64,000 nucleotides of DNA. Origin: Butyrivibrio sp. AE3009. GTDB lineage: Bacteria; Bacillota; Clostridia; Lachnospirales; Lachnospiraceae. The number at the start of each line of letters is the position of its first letter. The first letter of the stretch is position 1. Under the pieces are notes generated by a model that was given only the letters and a program-made list of their open reading frames with translations, was not told where the DNA came from and did not search any database. The stretch spans positions 43,092 to 107,091 of the forward strand of contig NZ_ATVS01000011.1 in the NCBI RefSeq assembly GCF_000420845.1, written 5' to 3'. The position numbers and the translations under genes are program-made. Shown piece by piece: positions 36,083 through 44,789 of the stretch.

Positions 36083-37029
36083 GCTTTTTTCGCCTCCTTT
36101 TTAGTTTTCTTGATTCCGAAGGCTCTCGGAATTGTGAACTTCTCGATGAGAGGAACCAGAAGGTTACCGATTACAATCGCAAAGGAAACACCCTCAGCGT
36201 TGGCGCCGAAGATTCTGAAAATTCCGGTGAGAAGTCCCAGTATAAAGGCATATATGTATTTTCCCTTAGTGGTGATGGGACATGTAACATAGTCCGTTGC
36301 CATGAAGAAGGCACCAAGCATAAGTCCGCCGCCTGCCACATGTGCGGAGATATAGGACCAGTTAAAGCCGTAGCCGCCAAACAGTCCCACAAAAAGCACG
36401 AAGGTGATGATGTAGGTAAAAGGAATAATGTAATCGATGATTCCTACTGCGAACAGTATCATTGCACCTATTGCAATGCAAAGCATTGAGGTCTCACCGA
36501 TGGTTCCTGCTGTTCTACCGATAAGCATATCCATAACATTGGGCTGAACACCGCTCTTTAGCAGAGCAAGAGGTGTAGCTCCGGTATAGGTATCGGGAAC
36601 GATGAAATTGGTCATAAGGGCCGGGAAGGAAATTACAAGAAAGCACCTTCCGCCCAGTGCAGGGTTCATGAAGTTCTGTCCAAGACCTCCGAAGATCTGC
36701 TTGACCATGATTATTGAGAAAACACCGCCAAGAACGGGGATCCACCACGGCACTGTGGAAGGCAGGTTCATTCCAAGTAAAAGACCTGTTACCACCGCTG
36801 ACAGATCACCTACGGTTACAGGCTTGTGCAGAGCTTTCTCATAGATAAACTCTGAAAGCACGCAGGAAGCCACAGAAAGCAAAAGTATGATCAGCGCATC
36901 CAAACCAAAATTGTAGATACCATAACCAGCTGCAGGAAGCAGGGCAATAACAACCCACATCATGATATTTGAAGTGGTTGTCTTGGATCTAACGTGGGGA
37001 TTGGATGACACTCTTCTTAAATCACTCAT
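36079..37029 (-). CDS. rnfD: Rnf complex subunit D (FMN-binding membrane subunit)
   Basis: 316 residues with about nine membrane spans, of the NqrB/RnfD family. The flavinylation motif 'TYTGATPLALL' (about residues 176-186) carries the Thr that binds FMN. The 'GGLGQNFMNPALGGRCFLVI' block is conserved. It begins 16 nt after rnfC and overlaps rnfG by 4 nt. Confidence 0.95.
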   Translation of the reverse strand: MSDLRRVSSNPHVRSKTTTSNIMMWVVIALLPAAGYGIYNFGLDALIILLLSVASCVLSEFIYEKALHKPVTVGDLSAVVTGLLLGMNLPSTVPWWIPVLGGVFSIIMVKQIFGGLGQNFMNPALGGRCFLVISFPALMTNFIVPDTYTGATPLALLKSGVQPNVMDMLIGRTAGTIGETSMLCIAIGAMILFAVGIIDYIIPFTYIITFVLFVGLFGGYGFNWSYISAHVAGGGLMLGAFFMATDYVTCPITTKGKYIYAFILGLLTGIFRIFGANAEGVSFAIVIGNLLVPLIEKFTIPRAFGIKKTKKEAKKA

Positions 37030-37045
37030 TTATTGATGTCCTCCC

Positions 37046-38362
37046 TCACTTTTTCCTATTTGCCAGCTGAATCTTTCTCATGCCCTTGATGAGCTGAGTA
37101 AGCTGACGTCTTGCAGGGCAGATGTAACTGCAGCATCCGCACTCGCAGCATTCCATTCCGTAGTAGTTAAGGAATGTCTTTTCATCGTTGTGCTCAACGG
37201 CATCTGCCAGGTTCTTGGGGATAAGTCTCTCAGGGCATACCTCCACGCAACGTGCACAGTTAATGCAGGCTGAAGGCTCAAGCTCGGATACCGCATCCTT
37301 GGTAAGGCAGGTAAGAGCCGATGCAGTCTTGGTTGTGGGAACATCAAGATCAAAGATGGCGAAGCCCATCATGGGACCACCGGAAATGATCTTGGCAGGC
37401 TCGTGAGCAAAACCGCCGGCGTCATCAACGAGCTCGCGGTAGTTGGTGCCGATCCTTACCTTATAGTTCCTTGGCTCTGCAATGGCGTCACCGGTGATGG
37501 TAACGATTCTCTCCATAAGAGGTCTGCCCTCTTTTACTGCTCTGCAGACAGCACAAAGAGTATCAACGTTGTCCACAATACAGCCCGCATCCGCAGGGAG
37601 CATTGAAGAGTTGATCTCTCTTCCGGTACAAGCATAAATAAGCATACGCTCAGCACCCTCAGGGTACTTGGTCTTTACTTCCTTTACGCTGATCTTTTCT
37701 TCATCTTTGGTTAATTCTTTGAATTTGGCGATGGCATCAGGCTTGTTATCCTCAATGGCAAGAATACCTCTTGCGTTGGGGAAAATGCTGACAGCTATCT
37801 TAAGACCTTCCAAAAGAAGCTCAGGTTCCTCTATCATACGTCTGTAGTCGGATGTAAGATAAGGCTCACACTCTGAGCAATTGGCGATAACATAATCGAT
37901 TTTGTCGGGTTCCTTAGGGGCAAACTTAACCGCGGTAGGAAAGCCTGCTCCGCCCATTCCGACAACGCCGGCCTCTCTGACGGCCGCGATCTTGTCCTCT
38001 GCGGTCATCTCCTCGTATGGCTTAGCCGGTTTAAACTCAACTTCTTCGTACTTCTCATCGTTCTCCACTATGATGCTGCTGCACATAGCGCCTGTCGCAA
38101 GTCTTCTTGGTTCGATAGACTTAACAGTTCCGGAGACCGTTGAAAAAATGTTTGCAGAAACGAATCCGCCTGCTTCCGCAATCTTTTGACCTGTAAGGAC
38201 ATGATCGCCTACAGCCACGATGGGCTTGGCCGGTGCACCGATGTGCTGGGATAACGGATATACCAGCTCACCCTTTGGCAGCACAGACTTAATGGGTTTG
38301 TCCTTAGACAGTTCTTTCCCCTCGTACGGATGGATTCCACCCTCAAACGTACCTCTTGCCAT
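37046..38362 (-). CDS. rnfC: Rnf complex subunit C (NADH-binding)
   Basis: 438 residues, the cytoplasmic subunit where NAD+ is reduced. The N-terminal domain opens 'GTFEGGIHPYEGKELSK'. The NAD/FMN-binding loop is 'GVVGMGGAGFPTAVKF', and 'NCSECEPYLTSDYRRM' is conserved. Two C-terminal 4Fe-4S motifs are 'CINCARCVEVCP' and 'CCECGCCSYICPARR'. It is the first rnf gene. Its ~280-nt upstream region holds a GCTCCG/CGGAGC hairpin (38399-38420), AT-rich promoter-like DNA and the palindrome 38522-38588. Confidence 0.96.
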   Translation of the reverse strand: MARGTFEGGIHPYEGKELSKDKPIKSVLPKGELVYPLSQHIGAPAKPIVAVGDHVLTGQKIAEAGGFVSANIFSTVSGTVKSIEPRRLATGAMCSSIIVENDEKYEEVEFKPAKPYEEMTAEDKIAAVREAGVVGMGGAGFPTAVKFAPKEPDKIDYVIANCSECEPYLTSDYRRMIEEPELLLEGLKIAVSIFPNARGILAIEDNKPDAIAKFKELTKDEEKISVKEVKTKYPEGAERMLIYACTGREINSSMLPADAGCIVDNVDTLCAVCRAVKEGRPLMERIVTITGDAIAEPRNYKVRIGTNYRELVDDAGGFAHEPAKIISGGPMMGFAIFDLDVPTTKTASALTCLTKDAVSELEPSACINCARCVEVCPERLIPKNLADAVEHNDEKTFLNYYGMECCECGCCSYICPARRQLTQLIKGMRKIQLANRKK

Positions 38363-38521
38363 TTCCTACCCTTCTTTCGAATTTTTTTAGAATTACTTGC
38401 TCCGGAAGAACCTCGGAGCGAACAATAACCTATATTCTAGTATACTAATATTCGTGTAATAATTCCACATTTATGAGAATTTTTCTGACAATTTCGCCAG
38501 ATGTAAGTCAACGGGCGGTTG

Positions 38522-38588
38522 TGAGTCAATGGGGACGGTTCTTTGTGACTCGCTTCGTGAGTCACAAAGAACCGTCCCCATTGACTCA
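38522..38588. repeat. Perfect 30-bp palindrome with GGGGACGGTTCT core
   Basis: Arms 38522-38551 and 38559-38588 are exact reverse complements around GCTTCGT. The outer part (TGAGTCAATGGGGACGGTTCT) is shared in its CAATGGGGACGGTTCT portion with the palindrome at 53341-53445, while the inner parts differ. Just upstream (38506-38520) is a degraded direct copy, 'agtcaacgggcggtt'. It lies between rnfC and the RNase H-like gene, in no reading frame. Confidence 0.9.
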
Positions 38589-38642
38589 TCAAATATGATA
38601 GAATAATGAAGGTAGGGGACTTTCGGAAAGGGTGGAGCAGGT

Positions 38643-39842
38643 ATGATAAAGACTAGCGAGGAACTGATATTTAACGGCAACGAGATCATTGCAAAAATTC
38701 CGGAATTAATAGGTTATCCTTCAGAAGAGATATTGTTCATTGACATAGAGACCACCGGTCTGTCAGCCAAGACTGCGGATCTGTACTGCATAGGCCTCGC
38801 CTATTATGAGAAGAACCATTGGCGAAGCTGCCAGCTCTTTGCAGAGAACGTATCGCAGGAAGCTGAAGTATTGTCATCTTTTATCGCCTTTGCCAAGGAT
38901 TTCAAAGTGTTGGTGCACTTTAACGGCAACAGATTTGATATTCCTTTTTTGGAAAATAAATACGAGAAGTATTTGTTCAAGAGCCCTATGGACCAGATGG
39001 AATCTTTTGACATCTACAGAAAGATCGCGCCATACAAGAATCTGTTGGGGCTCCCGGACTGCAAGCAAAAGACCATAGAGCTGTACCTTGGAATCAACAG
39101 GGAGGATCAGTACGACGGCGGCAAGCTGATTCCGGTGTATCAAAGATATGCACAATCCAAAGATGCTGAGGACTTAAGGCTCCTCCTTCTTCACAATGAG
39201 GAGGATATCAAGGGCATGTTCCAGCTTCTTCCGATGCTGTTGTACGAGAGATTTTTTAAACTGTTCGAAAATCTCCCTAAACTGTCTGTAAGAACCGATG
39301 AAGAGATCGACCCTTCTAAGTATTACGAGGATGATTTTGCCCTGCATCTGCCCCTTAAGGCTCGGAAGGTTCAGGCCAATTATTACAAGGATTATGAAGG
39401 CAGCCAGAAGAAGGAAGTTTATATGAAGCTGTCCCTTCCAATCGCACTGCCCGCTTCTTTGTCCGGCAACTACGACGGCTGCTATTTCAAGGCAGAAGGC
39501 GATGAAGCTACGCTCAGGGTTCCACTGTATGAAGCTGAGCTTAAGTACTACTACGCCAACTACAAGGATTATTACTATCTTCCCAGGGAAGATACCGCTA
39601 TACATAAGTCCATCGCAGGCTTCGTTGACAAGGCCTACAGGGAAAAAGCCACTCCATCCAACTGCTATACCCGCAAGGCCGGTCAGTATCTGAAGGAATG
39701 GGATCTTGTTTTTTCTCCCTTCTTCAAAACCGACTACGAAGATAAGGACTACTATTTTGATCTTAATGAGAACATGAAAAAAAGCAGGTTTGCCATGAGT
39801 CTCTACGCCTGCCATGTGATAGCACATATTCTTAATGCATGA
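38643..39842 (+). CDS. Ribonuclease H-like (YprB/RNase_H_2) domain protein
   Basis: 399 residues. The N-terminal half is a DEDD-type 3'-5' exonuclease/RNase H fold. Metal-binding Asp-Glu lies in 'ILFIDIETTGLSAKT' (about residues 30-44), Asp in 'HFNGNRFDIPFLENKY' and the last acidic set in 'LLLHNEEDIKGMF'. This is the PF13482 family exemplified by YprB. The C-terminal ~190 residues, rich in Tyr and Lys, are not recognised. Nucleic-acid processing is likely, but the substrate is unknown. GGAGCAGGT precedes the ATG. It stands 38 nt ahead of the sdaA genes on the same strand. Confidence 0.85.
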   Translation: MIKTSEELIFNGNEIIAKIPELIGYPSEEILFIDIETTGLSAKTADLYCIGLAYYEKNHWRSCQLFAENVSQEAEVLSSFIAFAKDFKVLVHFNGNRFDIPFLENKYEKYLFKSPMDQMESFDIYRKIAPYKNLLGLPDCKQKTIELYLGINREDQYDGGKLIPVYQRYAQSKDAEDLRLLLLHNEEDIKGMFQLLPMLLYERFFKLFENLPKLSVRTDEEIDPSKYYEDDFALHLPLKARKVQANYYKDYEGSQKKEVYMKLSLPIALPASLSGNYDGCYFKAEGDEATLRVPLYEAELKYYYANYKDYYYLPREDTAIHKSIAGFVDKAYREKATPSNCYTRKAGQYLKEWDLVFSPFFKTDYEDKDYYFDLNENMKKSRFAMSLYACHVIAHILNA

Positions 39843-39880
39843 TCAGGATAAGCATTTGATTTATTCAAAAGGAAGTATTT

Positions 39881-40549
39881 ATGAACGTTTTTGACATTAT
39901 CGGGCCTGTAATGATAGGTCCCTCCAGTTCTCACACCGCAGGAGCCGTAAGGCTTGGCCGTGTAGTAAACAAAATAATGAACGAACAGAAGCCGGAAAGC
40001 GTTGAAGTTACGCTATCCGGTTCTTTTGCCCAGACCTATAAAGGCCACGGCACAGACAGAGCGCTGATGGCAGGCATCATGGGCTTTGACTCTGATTCCG
40101 AGGAGATCAGGGATGCCCTGGAGATCGCCAGGGACAGGGGTATCAAATACTCTTTTATCAAAAAAAATATACCCGGCGCCCATCCCAACACTGCCCTTAT
40201 CAACTACACTCTCCCCGGGGGAGAGACGGGAACCGTGCTGGGCTGCAGTATCGGCGGCGGAAACATCCGCGTTGACAGCATCAACGGAATGAAGGTTGAG
40301 TTCAGCGGGGAAAAGAATACGCTTCTTATCATGCACAAGGATAAACCCGGTGTAATCGCCAAGGTTACCAATTTCATGCATTTCTTTTATTCCAGCCTTA
40401 ATATCTGTAACTTCAGGCTCTCCCGCGAGGAAAAGGGAGGAAATGCCATTATGACAATTGAGATTGACGGGGTTCCTCCGGAGCATCTTATAGAAGATAT
40501 CAAGCTCCTTAGGAGCGTGGACAATGCAATCCTGATAAGAAGAATATGA
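39881..40549 (+). CDS. sdaAB: L-serine ammonia-lyase, iron-sulfur-dependent, beta subunit
   Basis: 222 residues. The N-terminal 'FDIIGPVMIGPSSSHTAGAVRLGR' region is diagnostic of the serine dehydratase beta domain. The C-terminal ~75 residues are an ACT domain ('NTLLIMHKDKPGVIAKVTNF'). With the alpha subunit 18 nt downstream it forms the 4Fe-4S enzyme converting L-serine to pyruvate and ammonia. AAAGGAAG precedes the ATG. Confidence 0.96.
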   Translation: MNVFDIIGPVMIGPSSSHTAGAVRLGRVVNKIMNEQKPESVEVTLSGSFAQTYKGHGTDRALMAGIMGFDSDSEEIRDALEIARDRGIKYSFIKKNIPGAHPNTALINYTLPGGETGTVLGCSIGGGNIRVDSINGMKVEFSGEKNTLLIMHKDKPGVIAKVTNFMHFFYSSLNICNFRLSREEKGGNAIMTIEIDGVPPEHLIEDIKLLRSVDNAILIRRI

Positions 40550-40567
40550 TGGGAGTTATGTACCTGT

Positions 40568-41452
40568 ATGCTTAAATATGAATCAATAAAAGAGCTGACC
40601 GATGCTGCGGATAACGCCAGGGTCAAGATAAGCAGCCTCGTTCTGGAGGATCAGGCCCGCAGCATGGAAATATCCGAAGAAGAGCTGTATGCCCGGATGA
40701 CCGACAGTTTCAGGGTAATGAAAGAAGCCGTTGTCTTTGGCATGAAAAAGGATCAGAAATCAATGTCTGGCCTGACCGGCGGCGAAGCTTATCTTGTAAA
40801 CGAGTACAGCAAAAAGAATAACGGCGGTATCTGCGGAAGTTTCATGTCCGGAGCCATTGCCCGCTCCCTGGCCGTTGCGGGATGCAACGCATCCATGGGA
40901 AGGATCGTGGCCGCCCCCACTGCGGGGAGCTGCGGAATCCTGCCGGGGTGCCTTATCTCCCTGATGGAGGAAAAAGGCCTTGATGAGAAGGATGTGATCA
41001 TGTCCATGTTTACCGCCGGAGCCTTCGGCATGGTAATAGCAAACAAGGCCAGCATAGCCGGAGCAGAAGGCGGATGCCAGGCCGAGTGCGGCAGCGCTTC
41101 AGCCATGGCCGCAGCCGCCATGACAGAGCTCATGGGCGGAGCACCGGACCAGGCTGCAGATGCCTGCGCTATTGCCCTCTCCAGTCAGATGGGACTTGTC
41201 TGTGACCCGGTGGCGGGACTTGTGGAGATTCCTTGTATCAAGAGAAATGCTTCGGGAGTTATGATCGCTTTTTCCAGCGCTGAGATTGCGCTGGCGGGTG
41301 TCGGATCCAAGATCCCCTGTGATGAATGTATAGATGCCATGAGGGAGGTTGGAAATGCACTCCCGGGTTCCCTGAAAGAGACAGCAGGTGGCGGACTTGC
41401 GACGACGCCGACAGGTCAGATGCTTAAGAAAAAAGTGTTCGGCGAGAAGTAA
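40568..41452 (+). CDS. sdaAA: L-serine ammonia-lyase, iron-sulfur-dependent, alpha subunit
   Basis: 294 residues, the catalytic subunit. Conserved cysteines for the oxygen-sensitive 4Fe-4S cluster appear in 'GGICGSFMSG', 'AGSCGILPGCL', 'QAECGSASAM' and 'CDPVAGLVEIPCIKRN'. The glycine-rich C-terminus 'ETAGGGLATTPTGQ' is also typical. It is transcribed with sdaAB and ends at the terminator 41479-41506. Confidence 0.96.
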   Translation: MLKYESIKELTDAADNARVKISSLVLEDQARSMEISEEELYARMTDSFRVMKEAVVFGMKKDQKSMSGLTGGEAYLVNEYSKKNNGGICGSFMSGAIARSLAVAGCNASMGRIVAAPTAGSCGILPGCLISLMEEKGLDEKDVIMSMFTAGAFGMVIANKASIAGAEGGCQAECGSASAMAAAAMTELMGGAPDQAADACAIALSSQMGLVCDPVAGLVEIPCIKRNASGVMIAFSSAEIALAGVGSKIPCDECIDAMREVGNALPGSLKETAGGGLATTPTGQMLKKKVFGEK

Positions 41453-41478
41453 AAAGCATAAAATAAGGCAATAAAACA

Positions 41479-41506
41479 GGGCCGGTTCTGATTCAGAATC
41501 GGCCCC
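41479..41506. terminator. Terminator between sdaAA and cheR (convergent)
   Basis: GGGCCGGTTCTGA / TCAGAATCGGCCCC is a near-perfect stem with almost no loop, and TT follows on the plus strand. It lies between two converging genes and probably serves both, mainly sdaAA. Confidence 0.75.
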
Positions 41507-41522
41507 TTGTATTGCTATATTC

Positions 41523-42308
41523 TTAGCTCATAGGTTTCTCATAATAGAATGAATTCTTACGAACGAATCCGATATCCTTGTAGTTAACAATCTGCTCTGT
41601 ACTTCCGATAAAGAGGATTCCGCCGGGCTTAAGGTTAGCATAATACTTTCTGAAAATATCGTCCTTAGCTTCCTCAGTGAAGTAGATAAGTACGTTACGG
41701 CAAACGATAAGGTGACAATCCTTCGGATAAGGATCCCTTAAAAGGTCTGCCTGCTTGAAGGTTACGCGGGATGTGATCTCGCTGGATACCTTCATTTTGC
41801 CGTCGGGAGTTTCTGTGAAGTATTTCTTCTTGAACTCCTCGGGAACGCCTGCAACTTCCTTCTTGTCGTAGATGGCTGCCTTGGCTTTGGCAAGTACAAC
41901 TGCGTCAAGGTCCGTTGCATAAACATTTATCTGATTTAGCGGAATATGCTTGGACAGCATCATAACGATGGTATAAGGCTCATCGCCTGTGGAACAGGCG
42001 GCGCTCCAGATCTTGAGATTCTTGCCGAACTTATTCATAAGCTCGGGAACCATCTCCTTGTCCATAAGATTCCACTGATCCTGGTTTCTGAAGAACTCAG
42101 ATACGTTGATAGTGAGGTAAGTAACGAATGAATCAAGCGCCTCTCGGTCTTTTTTGATCAGCGCAAGGAATCCGTCATAACCTTTAACCTCATACTTTCC
42201 GATAAGTGTATCGATTCTTCTCTTCATCTGCTTTTCTTTGTAAGCGTTAAGGTCAATTTTGGTGAGGTCATAGACACCCTTTTTAAACCACTCGTAATCG
42301 TATTCCAT
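41523..42308 (-). CDS. cheR: Chemotaxis protein methyltransferase CheR
   Basis: 261 residues. The N-terminal helical CheR_N domain ('FKKGVYDLTKIDLNAYKEKQ') is followed by the SAM-dependent methyltransferase domain with the SAM loop 'KIWSAACSTGDEPYTIVMML' and 'DCHLIVCRNVLIYFTEEA'. CheR methylates glutamates of chemoreceptors for adaptation. No other che gene is adjacent, so it is an isolated copy. GGAGGGAAGT precedes the ATG. Its upstream region holds the 150-nt palindrome 42522-42671. Confidence 0.95.
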   Translation of the reverse strand: MEYDYEWFKKGVYDLTKIDLNAYKEKQMKRRIDTLIGKYEVKGYDGFLALIKKDREALDSFVTYLTINVSEFFRNQDQWNLMDKEMVPELMNKFGKNLKIWSAACSTGDEPYTIVMMLSKHIPLNQINVYATDLDAVVLAKAKAAIYDKKEVAGVPEEFKKKYFTETPDGKMKVSSEITSRVTFKQADLLRDPYPKDCHLIVCRNVLIYFTEEAKDDIFRKYYANLKPGGILFIGSTEQIVNYKDIGFVRKNSFYYEKPMS

Positions 42309-42521
42309 GAATGTACTTCCCTCCTACACACAATAATAATTACAGCTACTTTAATTATATTTAAGTTCTAATTGTATGTAAAATTAAATATATATAAATA
42401 GTTTATCGATAATTTATATTGCTAATTATGTCTTAGGCAGCGCAAAATTAGTGGCGTAAAAGGCTCTTCCGATGTGAGGCTATTGACCGAAAGTCTAATG
42501 AGGACGGGGAAGGGCTTGCAG

Positions 42522-42671
42522 CAATAAAATTTTTGTCATTAGCTCCGCGATGATGATTTATGAGCGTTTCAGATAGGTGACCGGTCGACTGTTCTGAACA
42601 GGGTGAAATGAGACCGGTCGCCTAGATGAAATGCAATAAATCACTGAGCGAAGGTAGCAAAAATTTTATTG
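42522..42671. repeat. 150-nt imperfect palindrome between rpsA and cheR
   Basis: The ends CAATAAAATTTTTG (42522-42535) and CAAAAATTTTATTG (42658-42671) are exact 14-bp reverse complements. Inside, TGATTTAT pairs with ATAAATCA, and TTTCAG-ATAGGTGACCGGTC pairs with GACCGGTCGCCTAGATGAAA. The centre holds CTGTTC-T-GAACAG (42589-42601). Outer GGGCT (42513-42517) and AGCCC (42676-42680) extend it. The surrounding 488-nt gap has no plausible gene; the C-rich stretch 42680-42735 is otherwise featureless. It could be a structured RNA or a MITE-like element. Confidence 0.75.
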
Positions 42672-42744
42672 TATCAGCCCATCCCCCGGCCACCGCCGCT
42701 TTGCTCGTCCTCTCGTCCTCTTCCCCCCTCACCCCACACAATAT

Positions 42745-42773
42745 AAAAAGGCCGGCAGCTTACGCTACCGGCC
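42745..42773 (-). terminator. Terminator of the ispH-rpsA operon
   Basis: On the minus strand GGCCGGTAGC-GTAA-GCTGCCGGCC forms a 10-bp stem (one U-G) followed by TTTTTATA. It starts 24 nt after the rpsA stop. Confidence 0.9.
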
Positions 42774-42796
42774 AATAATATTCATATAAGTGGGAA

Positions 42797-43939
42797 TTAA
42801 TCTTCCTGCTCGGCGATTACCTTGTCGATATCAACAGAAACTACATCGCCCTCATCCTCTGCAGGAGCTGCTTCCTCAGCAGGCTCAGGTGCAAAGAGTG
42901 CCTTGATTGAAAGGCTGATTTTCTTGTCATCCTCGTTGAAGTCAACGATCTTAGCTTCAACTTCCTGGCCAACCTTAAGTACATCTGAAGGCTTCTCAAC
43001 ATGTTCCTTAGCGATCTGTGAAACATGAAGGAGTGCATCGATACCGGGCTCAAGCTCGATGAATGCACCGAAGTCAGTCATTCTGGCTACCTTACCCTTA
43101 ACAACGTTGCCAACCGCATACTTGGTTGTTGCATCCTTCCAAGGATTCTCGTCGTCGAACTTTCTTGAAAGAGCGATCTTGCTTCCGTCGATGCTCTTAA
43201 CAAGAACCTTAACTGTATCGCCAACCTTGAATACCTTCTTAGGGCTCTCAACACGGCCCCAGCTCATCTCTGAGATATGAAGGAGTCCGTCTGCGCCGCC
43301 AAGATCGATGAAAGCACCGAAGTCTGTAACGTTCTTAACTACACCGTCAACTACGTCGCCGGCCTTGATGGTATCGAAGAGCTTCTTAGCCTGCTCAGCC
43401 TTCTCAGCTGTTACAAGCATTCTTCTGTTACCGATATATCTGCGTCTCTTAGGATTGTACTCAGTTACAACGAACTGGATCTCCTGATCCTGATACTTGG
43501 AAAGATCCTTCTCATAGCTGTCTGATACAAGTGAAGCAGGGATGAAGATTCTAACTTCATCAACTACTACTGTAAGACCACCCTCAAGTACCTGAACAAC
43601 CTTAGCTGTAAGTACTTCCTTGTTGTTGAAGGCTTCCTCAATTCTCTTGTTGCCTCTGTCGATGGCAAGTCTCTTGTACGAAAGAATGACCTGTCCGTCT
43701 GCATCGTTGGTCTTAAGGACCTTAACGTCCATTGTATCGCCAACCTTAACGGCGGTTGTAAGGTCAATGCTGTTGTCATTGCTGTATTCGCTCTTAGTCA
43801 AGATTCCGTCGGACTTATAGCCAATGTTAAGGATTATCTCGTCAGGCTTAACGTCAATAACAGTTCCCTCAACAACCTCCCCTGTGTGAATTGTTTTGAA
43901 CGATTCGTTAAGCATCTGTTCAAAAGTTTGTTCTGACAT
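42797..43939 (-). CDS. rpsA: S1 RNA-binding domain protein (ribosomal protein S1 homologue)
   Basis: 380 residues with four S1 domains: 'GEVVEGTVIDVKPDEIILNI', 'LTAKVVQVLEGGLTVVVDEV', 'GDVVDGVVKNVTDFGAFIDL' and 'GNVVKGKVARMTDFGAFIEL', ending in an acidic Ala/Glu tail. It binds mRNA and helps translation initiation. The frame opens 63 codons upstream inside ispH, but GAGGAGG is 9 nt before the ATG at 43939 (MSEQTFEQ), which matches the family N-terminus. It overlaps the end of ispH by 20 nt, an arrangement known from clostridia, some of which fuse the two. Confidence 0.93.
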   Translation of the reverse strand: MSEQTFEQMLNESFKTIHTGEVVEGTVIDVKPDEIILNIGYKSDGILTKSEYSNDNSIDLTTAVKVGDTMDVKVLKTNDADGQVILSYKRLAIDRGNKRIEEAFNNKEVLTAKVVQVLEGGLTVVVDEVRIFIPASLVSDSYEKDLSKYQDQEIQFVVTEYNPKRRRYIGNRRMLVTAEKAEQAKKLFDTIKAGDVVDGVVKNVTDFGAFIDLGGADGLLHISEMSWGRVESPKKVFKVGDTVKVLVKSIDGSKIALSRKFDDENPWKDATTKYAVGNVVKGKVARMTDFGAFIELEPGIDALLHVSQIAKEHVEKPSDVLKVGQEVEAKIVDFNEDDKKISLSIKALFAPEPAEEAAPAEDEGDVVSVDIDKVIAEQED

Positions 43940-44774
43940 AATTCTGAACCTCCTCAATAATGTTCTTTGGGGTTGAAGCCCCGGCGGTAATCCCAACAAT
44001 TCTGGTAGTGTCAGGTAATTCCAGATGTAGGTCATCCGTTGTGTGAATAAAATATGTATATTTGCATCGCTGCTGACATATCTCATAGAGTTTCCTAGAA
44101 TTGGAGCTGTGTGCTCCGCCAATAACAATCATGGCATCAGCTCCCTGGGCGATCCTCTCCGCCTCAGACTGTCTTTCGTCAGTAGCATTGCATATTGTAT
44201 TCACAACATTAATATTGTAACCATTATTTTTAAAGATTTCAACGTTTTCTTTAAATTTATTTCTGTTAAATGTAGTCTGCGCAACAACTGTATATTGCTT
44301 ATCCTTATTTTTGTCGAAGTTTTCGGCACTTTCGCGGCTGTCGCATACCCAAACATCGTCCCCCGCATAGCTTACAATTCCTTCTACTTCCGGGTGATCC
44401 GCGCTGCCTATAACAATAATTCCTTGACCTTTTTCGCTCTCTTCTGCCACGATCTTATGTATTCTTTTAACAAAAGGGCAGGTGGCATCAATGATCGTCA
44501 GACCGCTTTCCTCGATTTTCCTGTGAACTTCCTTAGTAACTCCGTGGGATCTGATAATAATTATCCCTTCATGAAGATTTTCAAGTTCTTCCTGGCTGTT
44601 AATAACCTTAACGCCCTTTTTCTCAAGGTCTGCAACCACAGTCTCGTTATGGATTATGGGGCCGTATGTATAAATATTCGCGCCACTGTTTTTTTCTATC
44701 TGCTCATAGACGGTTTCCACTGCCTTGGTTACGCCAAAGCAAAAGCCCGCATGTTCGGCAAGTACTACTTCCAT
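43920..44774 (-). CDS. ispH: 4-hydroxy-3-methylbut-2-enyl diphosphate reductase
   Basis: A 284-residue iron-sulfur enzyme of the last MEP-pathway step, giving isopentenyl and dimethylallyl diphosphate. Cluster cysteines are visible in 'AEHAGFCFGVTKAV' (Cys12), 'DATCPFVKRIH' (about 96) and 'VNTICNATDERQ'. Substrate-binding blocks are 'IIRSHGVTKEVH' and 'GGAHSSNSRKL'. It lies between cmk (15 nt upstream) and rpsA (20-nt overlap). Confidence 0.96.
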   Translation of the reverse strand: MEVVLAEHAGFCFGVTKAVETVYEQIEKNSGANIYTYGPIIHNETVVADLEKKGVKVINSQEELENLHEGIIIIRSHGVTKEVHRKIEESGLTIIDATCPFVKRIHKIVAEESEKGQGIIVIGSADHPEVEGIVSYAGDDVWVCDSRESAENFDKNKDKQYTVVAQTTFNRNKFKENVEIFKNNGYNINVVNTICNATDERQSEAERIAQGADAMIVIGGAHSSNSRKLYEICQQRCKYTYFIHTTDDLHLELPDTTRIVGITAGASTPKNIIEEVQNYVRTNF

Positions 44775-44789
44775 ATAGCCTCTCTTTCC

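Noticed and set aside
38522..38588. Interpretation as a simple terminator of rnfC or the RNase H-like gene
   Set aside because: It lies upstream of both genes, has no U run, and its outer motif recurs at 53341-53445.
42840..43939. An ispH-rpsA fusion protein
   Set aside because: The two frames differ and ispH has its own stop at 43920; they overlap by 20 nt but are separate genes.
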